Position numbers and translations under genes: made by a program. Of a stretch of 43,027 nt of DNA, positions 23,515 to 30,834 are shown piece after piece (the stretch's first letter is position 1; each line of letters begins with the position of its first letter). Source of the DNA: an uncultured Clostridia bacterium (GTDB lineage Bacteria; Bacillota; Clostridia; UBA1381); NCBI GenBank assembly GCA_934462945.1, contig CAKSJF010000010.1, positions 1 to 43,027 of the forward strand, given 5' to 3'. The notes beneath the pieces were generated by a model. The model was given only the letters and a program-made list of their open reading frames with translations. It was not told where the DNA came from and made no database searches.

Positions 23515-24210
23515 ATGATTAAATTTGTCAATGTCACAAAAGAGTATGAAAACGGCACTGTGGCATTAAAAAATGTCAATCTGAACATTGAAAACGGAGA
23601 GTTTGTCTTTTTGGTAGGCTCGAGCGGCGCAGGAAAAACAACGGTCACAAAGCTTTTAATGCGTGAGCAGAATGTCACTGAGGGAGAAATTTATCTCGGA
23701 ACAGAGGATATTACGAAAATTCCGCATAAAAAAATCCCGTATCTCCGCCGGAAAATGGGGGTTGTATTTCAGGATTTCCGGCTTTTGGAAGACCGGACGG
23801 TTTATGAAAATGTAGAATTTGCGATGCAGGTTGTGGGCGCGTCTAAGCGCGAAATCCGCAGGAGAGTTCCGAACGTTTTAAACCTTGTGGGACTTAACTA
23901 TAAGGCAAAGCTTTTTCCGCGTCAGCTATCCGGAGGCGAGCAGCAGAGAGTTGCGTTGGCGCGCGCTCTGGTGAATAATCCGACTATTCTGATTGCAGAC
24001 GAGCCGACCGGAAACTTAAATCCGAAAACGGCAATGGAGATTATGGACATTTTTGAAAATATTAATTCCATGGGCACAACCATTATTATGGCAACGCATG
24101 CAAAGGATATTGTAGACGTGATGAAAAAGCGCGTCATTGAAATTGCAGACGGCGAAATTGTCCGGGATGAGCAGGGAGGAGTGTATCATCATGAGCCTGC
24201 TGAGGTTTAA
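23515..24210 (+). CDS. ftsE: Cell division ATP-binding protein FtsE
   Basis: A 231-residue ABC ATPase with Walker A G-S-S-G-A-G-K-T (35-42), Q-loop F-Q-D, signature L-S-G-G-E-Q-Q-R and Walker B L-I-A-D-E-P-T. It pairs with FtsX to control peptidoglycan hydrolases at the septum. The ribosome site is weak (TGAGG), which fits translation coupled to the gene before it. It overlaps ftsX by 20 bases. Confidence 0.95.
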   Translation: MIKFVNVTKEYENGTVALKNVNLNIENGEFVFLVGSSGAGKTTVTKLLMREQNVTEGEIYLGTEDITKIPHKKIPYLRRKMGVVFQDFRLLEDRTVYENVEFAMQVVGASKREIRRRVPNVLNLVGLNYKAKLFPRQLSGGEQQRVALARALVNNPTILIADEPTGNLNPKTAMEIMDIFENINSMGTTIIMATHAKDIVDVMKKRVIEIADGEIVRDEQGGVYHHEPAEV

Positions 24211-25087
24211 ATATTCTGTGTCCCAGGCAAAAAAGAACATGTGCCGGAACGGACTGATGACGGCAGCATCTCTTTTCACGATCACCTGCTGTCTGGTGAT
24301 TTTGGGTGTGTTCACAATTCTGACCATGAATATCCGCGCGTTTACCGCGTCAGTGCAGGATCAGTGCGAAATTCAGCTATTTATCCAGGACGGCACCCCG
24401 GAGGACGAGGTAAATGCCCTGAAAGATCAGATTCTTGCGGTGGATAATGTCAAGGAGGCAACGCTTTTTACCAAAGAGGACATGTTAGAGTATGTGAAAG
24501 AGGATATGTTCTCCGATAAGGAGCAGCTTTTAGACGGCTTGGAGGGGGATGAAAACCCGTTCTCCGATTCCTATAAAATCCGGCTTTCCGATATTGCCTA
24601 TACAGACGATACCACAAAGACGTTAGAAAAGCTTGACCATGTCGATCATGTGGTGAATGCACAGGGAATGGTGAATACCGTTTTAACCTATTCCGATCTT
24701 TTAAAGAAAATCAGTATGGGAATTATGGCGCTCCTGCTTTTGATTTCCATTGTCATTATTTCCAACACGGTAAAGCTGACAGTCTTTAACCGCAGAAAGG
24801 AAATCAATATTATGAAATATATCGGTGCAACCGACCGGTTTATCCGTGTTCCGTTCGTTTTTGAGGGCATCCTGATCGGTTTAATCGGTGCGCTGATTGC
24901 ATTTGGACTCATGTCCTGGGCATATATTATGGCATTGAAGTGGGCATCGGAAATTCACTTTGACCTGTTCCAGCTGATTGGCTATTATCAGCTTGCGCCG
25001 GTTCTGGTACTGCTGTTTATTGCAGTCGGCTGTGTGATCGGTGTATTAGGCAGCGGAATTTCCATGAAAAAATACTTACATGCATAA
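24191..25087 (+). CDS. ftsX: Cell division protein FtsX
   Basis: A 298-residue membrane protein. One N-terminal helix (about 22-42) is followed by an external domain (about 45-165) and three C-terminal helices with the K-Y-I-G-A-T-D-R-F-I-R-V-P-F coupling segment of FtsX. The external domain normally contacts a coiled-coil peptidoglycan hydrolase, and such a gene follows directly. The start at 24191 follows GGGAGGAG. The in-frame ATG at 24137 lies deep in ftsE and is not used. Confidence 0.95.
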   Translation: MSLLRFKYSVSQAKKNMCRNGLMTAASLFTITCCLVILGVFTILTMNIRAFTASVQDQCEIQLFIQDGTPEDEVNALKDQILAVDNVKEATLFTKEDMLEYVKEDMFSDKEQLLDGLEGDENPFSDSYKIRLSDIAYTDDTTKTLEKLDHVDHVVNAQGMVNTVLTYSDLLKKISMGIMALLLLISIVIISNTVKLTVFNRRKEINIMKYIGATDRFIRVPFVFEGILIGLIGALIAFGLMSWAYIMALKWASEIHFDLFQLIGYYQLAPVLVLLFIAVGCVIGVLGSGISMKKYLHA

Positions 25088-25100
25088 GAGGTTTTCAAAC

Positions 25101-26297
25101 ATGAAGAAACAGATAAAAAGGATCACGGCTGCGGTTCTGGCTTTTGCCCTTTTTTCACCCTGCGCCTATGCGGCAAAAAGCATGAGCGAACTGAAAAAAG
25201 ACATGGCAGAGCGCAATTCGCAGATGAAACAGCTGGAAAAGCAGATTGATCAGAAAAAGGACGAAAAAGATACACAGGTGGCACAGCGCGAAAAGCTGGA
25301 TGTGCAGATTGCGTCCATCCTGGGCGATATTGATGATGTTGAGGACGTGATTTCTCAAAAGGATCAGGAAATTTCTCAAAAAAATGATCAGATTGAGGAA
25401 TTGAATGTCCAGATTCAGGAAAATACCGAAACGCTGAAAACGCGTCTTAAAATCATGTACGAATACGGAGACTCCTCCTATATGTCGCTCCTTTTGGAAT
25501 CCAAGGGATTGAGCGATCTTTTCACACGGCTTTCAGCAGTCAAGAGTATTCTCTCGCACGATCAGTCGCTGATCGACCGGTATGAATCGGATCGGCAGCA
25601 GGTGGAGGATGCAAAGGCGGTTGTGGAAAACGAGCGAAAAGAACAGGTAGAGGCAAAGGATGTTTTAGTTTCCAAGAAAAATGAACTAAAAAAGCTTCAG
25701 TCGGAAAAGGACACTCTGATTGCATCTATCAATAGCGATATTAAAGCGCTGGAGCAGGAGGAAAAGAACGCAGAAAGCGACTATAACTCGATGAAAGCAG
25801 AGCTTGACAAGGCGCTTGCCGAGGAGAAAGCACGCCAGGAGCGTGAGGCGGCAAAGCAAAAAGCTGCAAAGAGCAGCAGCTCTGTTTCCGTGCAGACCTA
25901 TAAGGGAAACGGACAGTTCCAGTGGCCGGCAGCAGCGTCTACCACAATTACCTCGCCTTACGGCTACCGTGTTCATCCGATCACCAAAACAAAGCGGCTG
26001 CACCGCGGAATTGATATCGGCGCACCTGCCGGCAGCAATGTGCTTGCCGCAGAAGCCGGCACAGTCATCACAGCAGGCTGGAATAACAGCTATGGCTATT
26101 ATGTCACAATCAGCCATGGCAGCGGCTTGGTAACGCTCTATGCGCATAACAGCAAGCTTTTGGTATCACGCGGTCAGACTGTGTCTAAGGGTCAGGTGAT
26201 TGCAAAGGTCGGCTCGACCGGAGATTCTACCGGACCGCATGTACATTTTGAGGTGATGGTAAACGGCGCTTTGCAGAACCCATTAAATTATCTCTAA
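25101..26297 (+). CDS. Secreted murein hydrolase, EnvC/PcsB-like coiled coil plus M23 peptidase
   Basis: A 398-residue protein with a signal peptide (1-24). A long heptad-rich coiled coil (about 27-255) leads to a LytM/M23 domain (about 275-398). That domain has H301-R-G-I-D305 and H380-V-H382, the zinc ligands and catalytic histidine, so it is probably an active endopeptidase, unlike E. coli EnvC. The coiled coil would be held by the FtsX external domain. The start at 25101 follows AGAGG; the ATG at 25080 overlaps ftsX and would disturb the signal peptide. Confidence 0.93.
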   Translation: MKKQIKRITAAVLAFALFSPCAYAAKSMSELKKDMAERNSQMKQLEKQIDQKKDEKDTQVAQREKLDVQIASILGDIDDVEDVISQKDQEISQKNDQIEELNVQIQENTETLKTRLKIMYEYGDSSYMSLLLESKGLSDLFTRLSAVKSILSHDQSLIDRYESDRQQVEDAKAVVENERKEQVEAKDVLVSKKNELKKLQSEKDTLIASINSDIKALEQEEKNAESDYNSMKAELDKALAEEKARQEREAAKQKAAKSSSSVSVQTYKGNGQFQWPAAASTTITSPYGYRVHPITKTKRLHRGIDIGAPAGSNVLAAEAGTVITAGWNNSYGYYVTISHGSGLVTLYAHNSKLLVSRGQTVSKGQVIAKVGSTGDSTGPHVHFEVMVNGALQNPLNYL

Positions 26298-26303
26298 AAT
26301 GAT

Positions 26304-26336
26304 CCCTTGCCCGCTTGGGGGCAAGGGTTATATTTT
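26304..26336 (+). terminator. Weak intrinsic terminator or attenuator
   Basis: A GC-rich hairpin, CCCTTGCCC with GGGCAAGGG, is followed by TTATATTTT, an interrupted T-run. It sits between the M23 and S41 genes and may reduce read-through. The rest of 26298-26383 is A-rich. Confidence 0.6.
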
Positions 26337-26383
26337 AGCCGGAAAAGACATAAAATGAAAACAAAAAAGGAAATGGTGCGCAA

Positions 26384-27568
26384 ATGGAGAGCAGCAAATT
26401 AAAAACAATTCTAAAAACAGCAGCGGTCACAGTTGTGCTGACCCTTGGGGTGGAGGCGCTTTGCCTCGGCAGAGGTGCGCTGCCGGCTTTGAAGATCATT
26501 TCGGGGATAAAGCTTTTAAACCGGGAATTTTATTTCGGAACGGACGGAGAAAAGATGGCGGATTATGCGCTCACAGGGCTGACCATCTCCACCGACGATC
26601 CGTACACCAACTATTACCCGGCAGAGGAATTTTCGGGGTATTTGTCGAATCACCAGAATGACTATATTGGAATCGGTGCAACCATTGGGGCAGCGGAGGA
26701 CGGCGAGCATTTGATGATTGTTTCGGTCAATGAGGGTTCGCCGGCAGAGGAACACGGACTGCAATCCGGAGATATCCTCCTTTCGGTGGACGGAACAGAA
26801 TATTCTGCCAATCAGCTCACCGAGCTTTCAAACGCACTGAAAGGAAAATCCGACACCTTAGATCAGGTTTTAAATATTCATATCAGCCGGAACGGCGAAG
26901 AAATGGATCTGGAAGTTCCGCGCGGAAGAATTGAAAAGGACACGATCAAATCCAAAATGCTGGACAGCAAAATCGGCTACCTCAGAATTACAAGCTTTGA
27001 CCGGAAAAATGACGAGGATTCCGATTCACAGGATACCTACGAAGAATTTATGGTCGAATTAGAGGATTTAAAAAAGCAGGGCATGGAAAAGCTTGTGCTG
27101 GATTTAAGAAACAATCCGGGCGGAGATTTGGAGGTCGTTTCCAAAATTGCAGACGCGCTTCTGCCGGAGGGGGTTATCACCTATACCGAAACAAAGCGCG
27201 GAAAACGGCACTATATCCGTTCGGACGCAGAATGGGAGGATTTCCCGATGGTTGTACTGGTCAACGGGAACAGCGCGTCCGCGTCCGAGGTTTTAACCGG
27301 GGCGCTAAAGGACTATGAACGCGCGGAAATCATCGGAGAAACGACCTATGGAAAGGGCATTGTGCAGACGATTTATCCGTTTATGGACGGAGCGGGCATG
27401 TCGGTCACAACGGCAAAATATTTCTCCCCGAACGGAATCTGCATCCACGGAGAGGGGATAGAGCCGGATATTGCCGTACCGCTTTTATCCGACAAGCCGA
27501 TTGAGTCGCTTTCTCCGGAGGAGGATACCCAGCTTTCGCGTGCAGTCTCTGTTTTAGCGGAAAAATAG
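26384..27568 (+). CDS. S41-family C-terminal processing peptidase (CtpA/CtpB-like)
   Basis: A 394-residue protein with an N-terminal membrane anchor (about 10-28), a PDZ domain (about 90-180) with G-I-G-A-T-I and G-L-Q-S-G-D-I-L, and the protease core. The catalytic Ser299 lies in N-S-A-S-A-S-E, with Lys324 in T-Y-G-K-G-I-V-Q and Gln328 four residues later, the spacing of CtpB. It acts outside the membrane. In many Firmicutes an S41 peptidase follows ftsEX and a hydrolase. Here a SpoIVFB-like gene also follows, recalling CtpB's role in triggering pro-sigma-K cleavage. The ribosome site AAAGGA is rather far (about 12 bases). Confidence 0.92.
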   Translation: MESSKLKTILKTAAVTVVLTLGVEALCLGRGALPALKIISGIKLLNREFYFGTDGEKMADYALTGLTISTDDPYTNYYPAEEFSGYLSNHQNDYIGIGATIGAAEDGEHLMIVSVNEGSPAEEHGLQSGDILLSVDGTEYSANQLTELSNALKGKSDTLDQVLNIHISRNGEEMDLEVPRGRIEKDTIKSKMLDSKIGYLRITSFDRKNDEDSDSQDTYEEFMVELEDLKKQGMEKLVLDLRNNPGGDLEVVSKIADALLPEGVITYTETKRGKRHYIRSDAEWEDFPMVVLVNGNSASASEVLTGALKDYERAEIIGETTYGKGIVQTIYPFMDGAGMSVTTAKYFSPNGICIHGEGIEPDIAVPLLSDKPIESLSPEEDTQLSRAVSVLAEK

Positions 27569-27595
27569 AATAAACCAAAAAACATCTCATACATT
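27567..27595 (+). promoter_or_regulatory. Candidate sigma-E-type promoter of the SpoIVFB-like gene
   Basis: AGAATAAA, 13 bases, CATACATT. The -10 agrees with the sigma-E form CATACA-T; the -35 is only a partial match. Transcription would begin near 27602, inside the loop of the hairpin at 27577-27631. Confidence 0.4.
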
Positions 27596-27631
27596 GGTGA
27601 TAGGAAACAAATCAATGGGGAGGTGTTTTTT
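27577..27631 (+). terminator. Hairpin between S41 and SpoIVFB-like genes that includes the ribosome site
   Basis: AAAAAACATCTC (27577-27588) pairs with GAGGTGTTTTTT (27620-27631), 12 pairs including one G-T. The right arm contains part of the GGGGAGG ribosome site and ends in T residues. In a long transcript it could end transcription or hide the ribosome site. Confidence 0.5.
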
Positions 27632-28450
27632 TTGATTCGGATTTTCCCGGGAGTGTATCTCCATCCGCTCACCGTTCTGCTTTTTGTGTTCGGATATGTA
27701 ACGCGTACCTTAGAGCCGCTTTGTCTCATGCTGTTGGTCATGACGCTGCACGAGCTTTCACATCTTGCGGCGGCGCTTCTGATCGGACTAAAACCCAAGC
27801 GAATCACCTTTTATCCATTTGGGGTCAATTTGCAGCTGAAAAACAGCATGATCTATTCGCTTTCGGAGGAAATTATTCTTTATCTGGCAGGACCGCTTTC
27901 CAATCTCCTGATGGCGCTTTTAGCGCTTTTGTTTTTTCGGAGCAGCGTTTGGTTTGATCTGCTATATTGGCAGAATATCGGATTATGCTTATTAAATCTT
28001 TTGCCGATTCTGCCGCTGGATGGCGGAATTATTCTAAAAAAGGCGCTGTCCCATCAGCTGGGTTACTGTCCGGCATGCCGTATCATGCAAGTAATTTCCG
28101 GCATTCTGGCAGGGATGCTTTTCGCGGCTGAAATTTATCTGGCATACCAAAGCCGCTGGAATTATTCCATGCTGATTTTCTGCATTTTTCTTTTGGGAAA
28201 TGTTTTGTGTACGCGCGAAAAATACAATCTGGACTTTATCCGCGAGCTGCTTTTTTATAAGGAAAAGGGTCTGCAATATAAAAATCAGCGTGTAAAAACC
28301 GTCCTGCTCCGGGAGGGGGTCAGTCCCAGATACGCAGCAGAGCGGTTTACCCTGGGGAGCTATTATATTATTTTCTGTGTAGATCAAAACGGCAGAATCA
28401 AGCGGATTATGACCGAAACGGAATTGATGGAGGAATTAATGTTGACATAA
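27632..28450 (+). CDS. spoIVFB: SpoIVFB-like site-2 metalloprotease (M50)
   Basis: About 272 residues. It has zinc motif H40-E41-L-S-H44 in an early membrane helix and a second motif L-L-P-I-L-P-L-D130-G-G. The C-terminal soluble part (about 210-272) resembles a CBS domain, as in SpoIVFB. In Bacillus this intramembrane protease cleaves pro-sigma-K in the mother cell. The start is TTG at 27632, 8 bases after GGGGAGG; a GTG at 27623 overlaps the ribosome site. No SpoIVFA gene is seen nearby. Other M50B proteases are possible, but the short length and CBS-like tail favour SpoIVFB. Confidence 0.82.
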   Translation: MIRIFPGVYLHPLTVLLFVFGYVTRTLEPLCLMLLVMTLHELSHLAAALLIGLKPKRITFYPFGVNLQLKNSMIYSLSEEIILYLAGPLSNLLMALLALLFFRSSVWFDLLYWQNIGLCLLNLLPILPLDGGIILKKALSHQLGYCPACRIMQVISGILAGMLFAAEIYLAYQSRWNYSMLIFCIFLLGNVLCTREKYNLDFIRELLFYKEKGLQYKNQRVKTVLLREGVSPRYAAERFTLGSYYIIFCVDQNGRIKRIMTETELMEELMLT

Positions 28451-28473
28451 AAACGAAACCCAGGGCATAGGAT
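28444..28473 (+). promoter_or_regulatory. Candidate sigma-E-type promoter of the SpoIIM-like gene
   Basis: GACATAAA, 14 bases, CATAGGAT, with the same spacing as the yqfC candidate. A TTGACA also lies here, but its nearest TAGAAT is 25 bases away, too far for sigma-A. Confidence 0.35.
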
Positions 28474-28503
28474 AGAATAGATTTTTAACAGGAGGAATAT
28501 AAT

Positions 28504-29085
28504 ATGCTTCGGAAGAATTTTTGGAAATTTGCATTCTTGGCGGTAACGGTTCTATTTTGTGCAGGAATTGTGGTGGGAGCGTGCTATTCTGCAAAAACCG
28601 GCGGTGAGACGGATTCTGCGCTGCACGAATATTTAAACGGATTTTTTCAGGGTTTTGCAGCAGATCAGAGCCGGTTTTCAGTGTTTCAAAATTCTCTTTT
28701 GCGGAATTTAAAGCTGTTTTTTCTGCTGTTTGCAAGCGCATTTTTCCGGGGCGGAATCCTCCTGATCGGCGCAGGGGTGTTTTCCAAAGGCTTTGTCTGC
28801 GGTTTTACAACAGCGGCGTTTGCAAAATATTACGGACTCCGCGGACTTCTGATTCCGGCAGCGTCTATCTTTTCCAATCTCCTGTTTCTTCCGGCGCTTT
28901 TAGGCTTTTCGGTGTGCGGAATCTGGCTGGCTGTGAAAAAGCAGAAAAAAGATAAAAACGTTCTTAGAAGTTTTTTCCTGCTTTCGGCAATTTGTCTCAC
29001 AATATTTTGTGTGAAATCATTTTTTGACGGATATGTCACCACAACATTTATAAAACTTCTGATTCCGTTTGTGACGGTGGTGTGA
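28504..29085 (+). CDS. spoIIM: Stage II sporulation protein M-like membrane protein
   Basis: A 193-residue protein with about five hydrophobic helices. Recognisable SpoIIM features are the early G-I-V-V-G-A-C-Y, the K-G-F-V-C-G-F-T-T-A-A segment and the closing R-G-L-L-I-P helix. SpoIIM works with SpoIID and SpoIIP in the engulfing-membrane peptidoglycan machine. GGAGG precedes the ATG. The gene lies between the SpoIVFB-like gene and xerD, apparently with its own promoter. No clear terminator follows; 29086-29127 is A/T-rich. Confidence 0.85.
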   Translation: MLRKNFWKFAFLAVTVLFCAGIVVGACYSAKTGGETDSALHEYLNGFFQGFAADQSRFSVFQNSLLRNLKLFFLLFASAFFRGGILLIGAGVFSKGFVCGFTTAAFAKYYGLRGLLIPAASIFSNLLFLPALLGFSVCGIWLAVKKQKKDKNVLRSFFLLSAICLTIFCVKSFFDGYVTTTFIKLLIPFVTVV

Positions 29086-29127
29086 AAAAAGAAGTTGAAA
29101 AAGAATTAAAAACGGCTTTTTTTGCTG

Positions 29128-29163
29128 AAAATACTGTACAAAAAGCAAAAAATGTGGTATAAT
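29128..29163 (+). promoter_or_regulatory. Promoter of the xerD-like gene, with shared upstream block
   Basis: TGTACA (29135-29140), 17 bases, TATAAT (29158-29163). The block AAAATACTGTACAAA (29128-29142) is identical to that before the CdaR-like gene. Confidence 0.75.
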
Positions 29164-29202
29164 AAAATCTGTTCTGAAAAAATAAGAAAGAGGGAAATGA
29201 CT

Positions 29203-30087
29203 GTGCAGGAATATGCAGAGGATTTTGCAAAGTATCTTTCGGATGTACGTCATAAGTCCGAAAATACGGTGTTATCCTATCACCGGGATGTTCAGAAATT
29301 TGTTACATATTTAGAAAACCATCAAATTAATCATATCGAGAGAACGAATAAAACAACCGTTTTGTCCTATTTAATGGATTTGCAGAAAAGCGGGAGAGCG
29401 GCGGCAACGGTATCGAGAAGCTTAGCGTCCATCCGTTGCTTTTACGACTATCTGATCTCCTGCGGAATCCCGATTGCAAACCCAACCGTTCAGCTGGAAT
29501 CACCGCATGCCGAGCGCAAACTGCCGCAGATTTTAACCACAAATGAGGTGGACCGTCTGATGCAGCAGCCGGATGAGGATTCGGTCAAGGGAATCCGGGA
29601 TAAGGCAATGCTGGAGGTTTTGTATGCAACCGGAATCCGGGTTTCGGAATTGATCCACTTAAAAGTGAATGATGTGAATCTTTCAGTGGGATTTTTGTGC
29701 TGCCGCGATAGTAAAAAGGAGCGGATTGTACCGATCGGAACAATTGCAAGAACGGCGCTTAGAAACTATATTGAGCATGCCCGGGGAGAACTTGTCCGGG
29801 ATGCGGAGGAGAATGCGCTCTTTGTCAACTGTAACGGTATGGAGCTTTCCCGGCAAGGGTTCTGGAAGATTGTGAAACAGTATCAGAAACAGGCAAGAAT
29901 CACAACTGAGATCACGCCGCATACACTCCGTCATTCCTTTGCGGCACACCTTTTGGAAAACGGTGCGGATTTAAAGTCGATTCAGGAAATGCTCGGACAC
30001 GCGGATATTTCTTCCACCCAGGTCTATACGCATGTGGTAAACAGCCGGATTCAGGATGTTTATTTAAAAGCGCATCCGCGCGCATAA
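29203..30087 (+). CDS. xerD: Tyrosine recombinase XerD
   Basis: About 294 residues. An N-terminal SAM-like DNA-binding domain (1-100) precedes the catalytic domain. Catalytic residues are R146 (T-G-I-R-V-S-E-L), K171/K172, H240-x2-R243 (H-T-L-R-H-S-F), H266 and Y275. Length and motif spacing fit the chromosomal Xer recombinase that resolves dimers at dif, rather than a phage integrase; no attachment site or mobile genes surround it. The GTG at 29203 lies 9 bases after GAGG; the ATG at 29197 is too close to that site but cannot be excluded. The two differ by two codons. Confidence 0.9.
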   Translation: MQEYAEDFAKYLSDVRHKSENTVLSYHRDVQKFVTYLENHQINHIERTNKTTVLSYLMDLQKSGRAAATVSRSLASIRCFYDYLISCGIPIANPTVQLESPHAERKLPQILTTNEVDRLMQQPDEDSVKGIRDKAMLEVLYATGIRVSELIHLKVNDVNLSVGFLCCRDSKKERIVPIGTIARTALRNYIEHARGELVRDAEENALFVNCNGMELSRQGFWKIVKQYQKQARITTEITPHTLRHSFAAHLLENGADLKSIQEMLGHADISSTQVYTHVVNSRIQDVYLKAHPRA

Positions 30088-30100
30088 ATTTTTTTAAAAA

Positions 30101-30195
30101 GGTGGTATAAGAACCTGCAAAACAGACGATAATAGGAGTGTAGTAAGCAGCGCCCACTGCTTGCTACCATATACCCTTTTATCATATATACCACC
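30101..30195. repeat. Structured intergenic segment bounded by inverted repeats
   Basis: GGTGGTATA (30101-30109) is the exact inverted complement of TATACCACC (30187-30195). Inside is an 11-pair hairpin (GTAGTAAGCAG 30140-30150 with CTGCTTGCTAC 30157-30167, one G-T). The left arm could instead pair with TATACCCTTTT at 30170-30180. No reading frame is convincing here. It may be a small mobile-element remnant or an RNA; no known family is recognised. Confidence 0.5.
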
Positions 30196-30203
30196 ATAAT
30201 CAG

Positions 30204-30273
30204 AAAGAAGCAGCGGTTTCATAAGGAGACAAAAGACTTTGTCTCCATAAACGGATGAAACAACTGCTTCTTT
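30204..30273. terminator. Long nested hairpin, bidirectional terminator
   Basis: Three stacked stems pair in register: AAAGAAGCAG with CTGCTTCTTT, GTTTCAT with ATGAAAC, and GGAGACAAA with TTTGTCTCC. T-rich ends occur in both directions. It separates the convergent xerD and stalk-domain genes and begins 4 bases past the latter's stop. Confidence 0.8.
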
Positions 30274-30276
30274 TCT

Positions 30277-30702
30277 TTATTGTGTAACGGTAACGGTTCT
30301 TGTTTCTCCGTCCCATAAAACCTCACAGTCCAAAGCCTCGGAAACGGCGCGGAGCGGAACATAGGTGCGCTCGCCGATAATTTTCGGTGCGGCGTCTAAA
30401 GAGATTTTTTCGTTGTTCTTAAATAGCGTCGGATTTGCAATCTGCAAAAGCAGGAAGCTTGTTCCGTTTTGTGCGCTGATGGTTTGCGTGTCCGCATCCC
30501 AGCCGACAAAGGTATCAAGCGCCTCAAAGATTGCGCGCATCGGCACTAAAATCCGGTCGTTTTCAAATACCGGCACATCCTCTAACACTAATTCCTTTCC
30601 GTTCACCGTAATATTTGCCGTCGGTTCAGCCGCAAAAGCAGCCGCAGAAGACAGACAGAAGATTGCCGCAAGTCCGTAGGATAATAGTTTTTTATGTAAC
30701 AT
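30277..30702 (-). CDS. Secreted copper-amine-oxidase N-terminal (stalk) domain protein
   Basis: A 141-residue protein with a signal peptide (1-24). The rest is one stalk domain with the paired motifs I-L-V-P-M-R-A-I-F-E-A-L and Y-V-P-L-R-A-V-S-E-A-L. It is clearly similar to the C-terminal domain of the GH26-like protein (3197-4888), with equivalent G-W-D/L-W-D and T-R-T-V-T-V endings. No catalytic domain is attached and no copper site is implied: Pfam's name comes from the first protein in which the domain was seen. GGAGG precedes the ATG. It has its own promoter. Function is unknown; a cell-surface role is likely. Confidence 0.88.
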   Translation of the reverse strand: MLHKKLLSYGLAAIFCLSSAAAFAAEPTANITVNGKELVLEDVPVFENDRILVPMRAIFEALDTFVGWDADTQTISAQNGTSFLLLQIANPTLFKNNEKISLDAAPKIIGERTYVPLRAVSEALDCEVLWDGETRTVTVTQ

Positions 30703-30733
30703 CGTAAGTCCTCCAATTCATTCTTTTAAGTTT

Positions 30734-30762
30734 ATTTTAACACGAAAGCAGTTATTTGTCAA
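30734..30762 (-). promoter_or_regulatory. Housekeeping promoter of the stalk-domain gene
   Basis: On the minus strand: TTGACA, 17 bases, TAAAAT. Confidence 0.82.
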
Positions 30763-30779
30763 ATCTTTTGGATTTTTTC

Positions 30780-30808
30780 TTGCAATTGACAAAAAATTAT
30801 AATATAAT
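30780..30808 (+). promoter_or_regulatory. Promoter of metF
   Basis: TTGCAA, 17 bases, TATAAT. A TTGACA at 30786 lies only 11 bases from the same -10 box and is not usable. The leader is about 20 bases, leaving no room for a SAM or cobalamin riboswitch. Confidence 0.72.
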
Positions 30809-30834
30809 AAAGAGTAGAAAGTGAGGCGGATTGC

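Noticed and set aside
28442..28478. Sigma-A promoter (TTGACA ... TAGAAT) before the SpoIIM-like gene
   Set aside because: The spacer is 25 bases, far outside the working range.
29203..30087. Phage or integrative-element integrase
   Set aside because: Length and motif spacing fit XerD, and no attachment sites, tRNA gene or mobile genes surround it.
30763..30834. SAM or cobalamin riboswitch before metF
   Set aside because: The leader after the predicted promoter is only about 20 bases.
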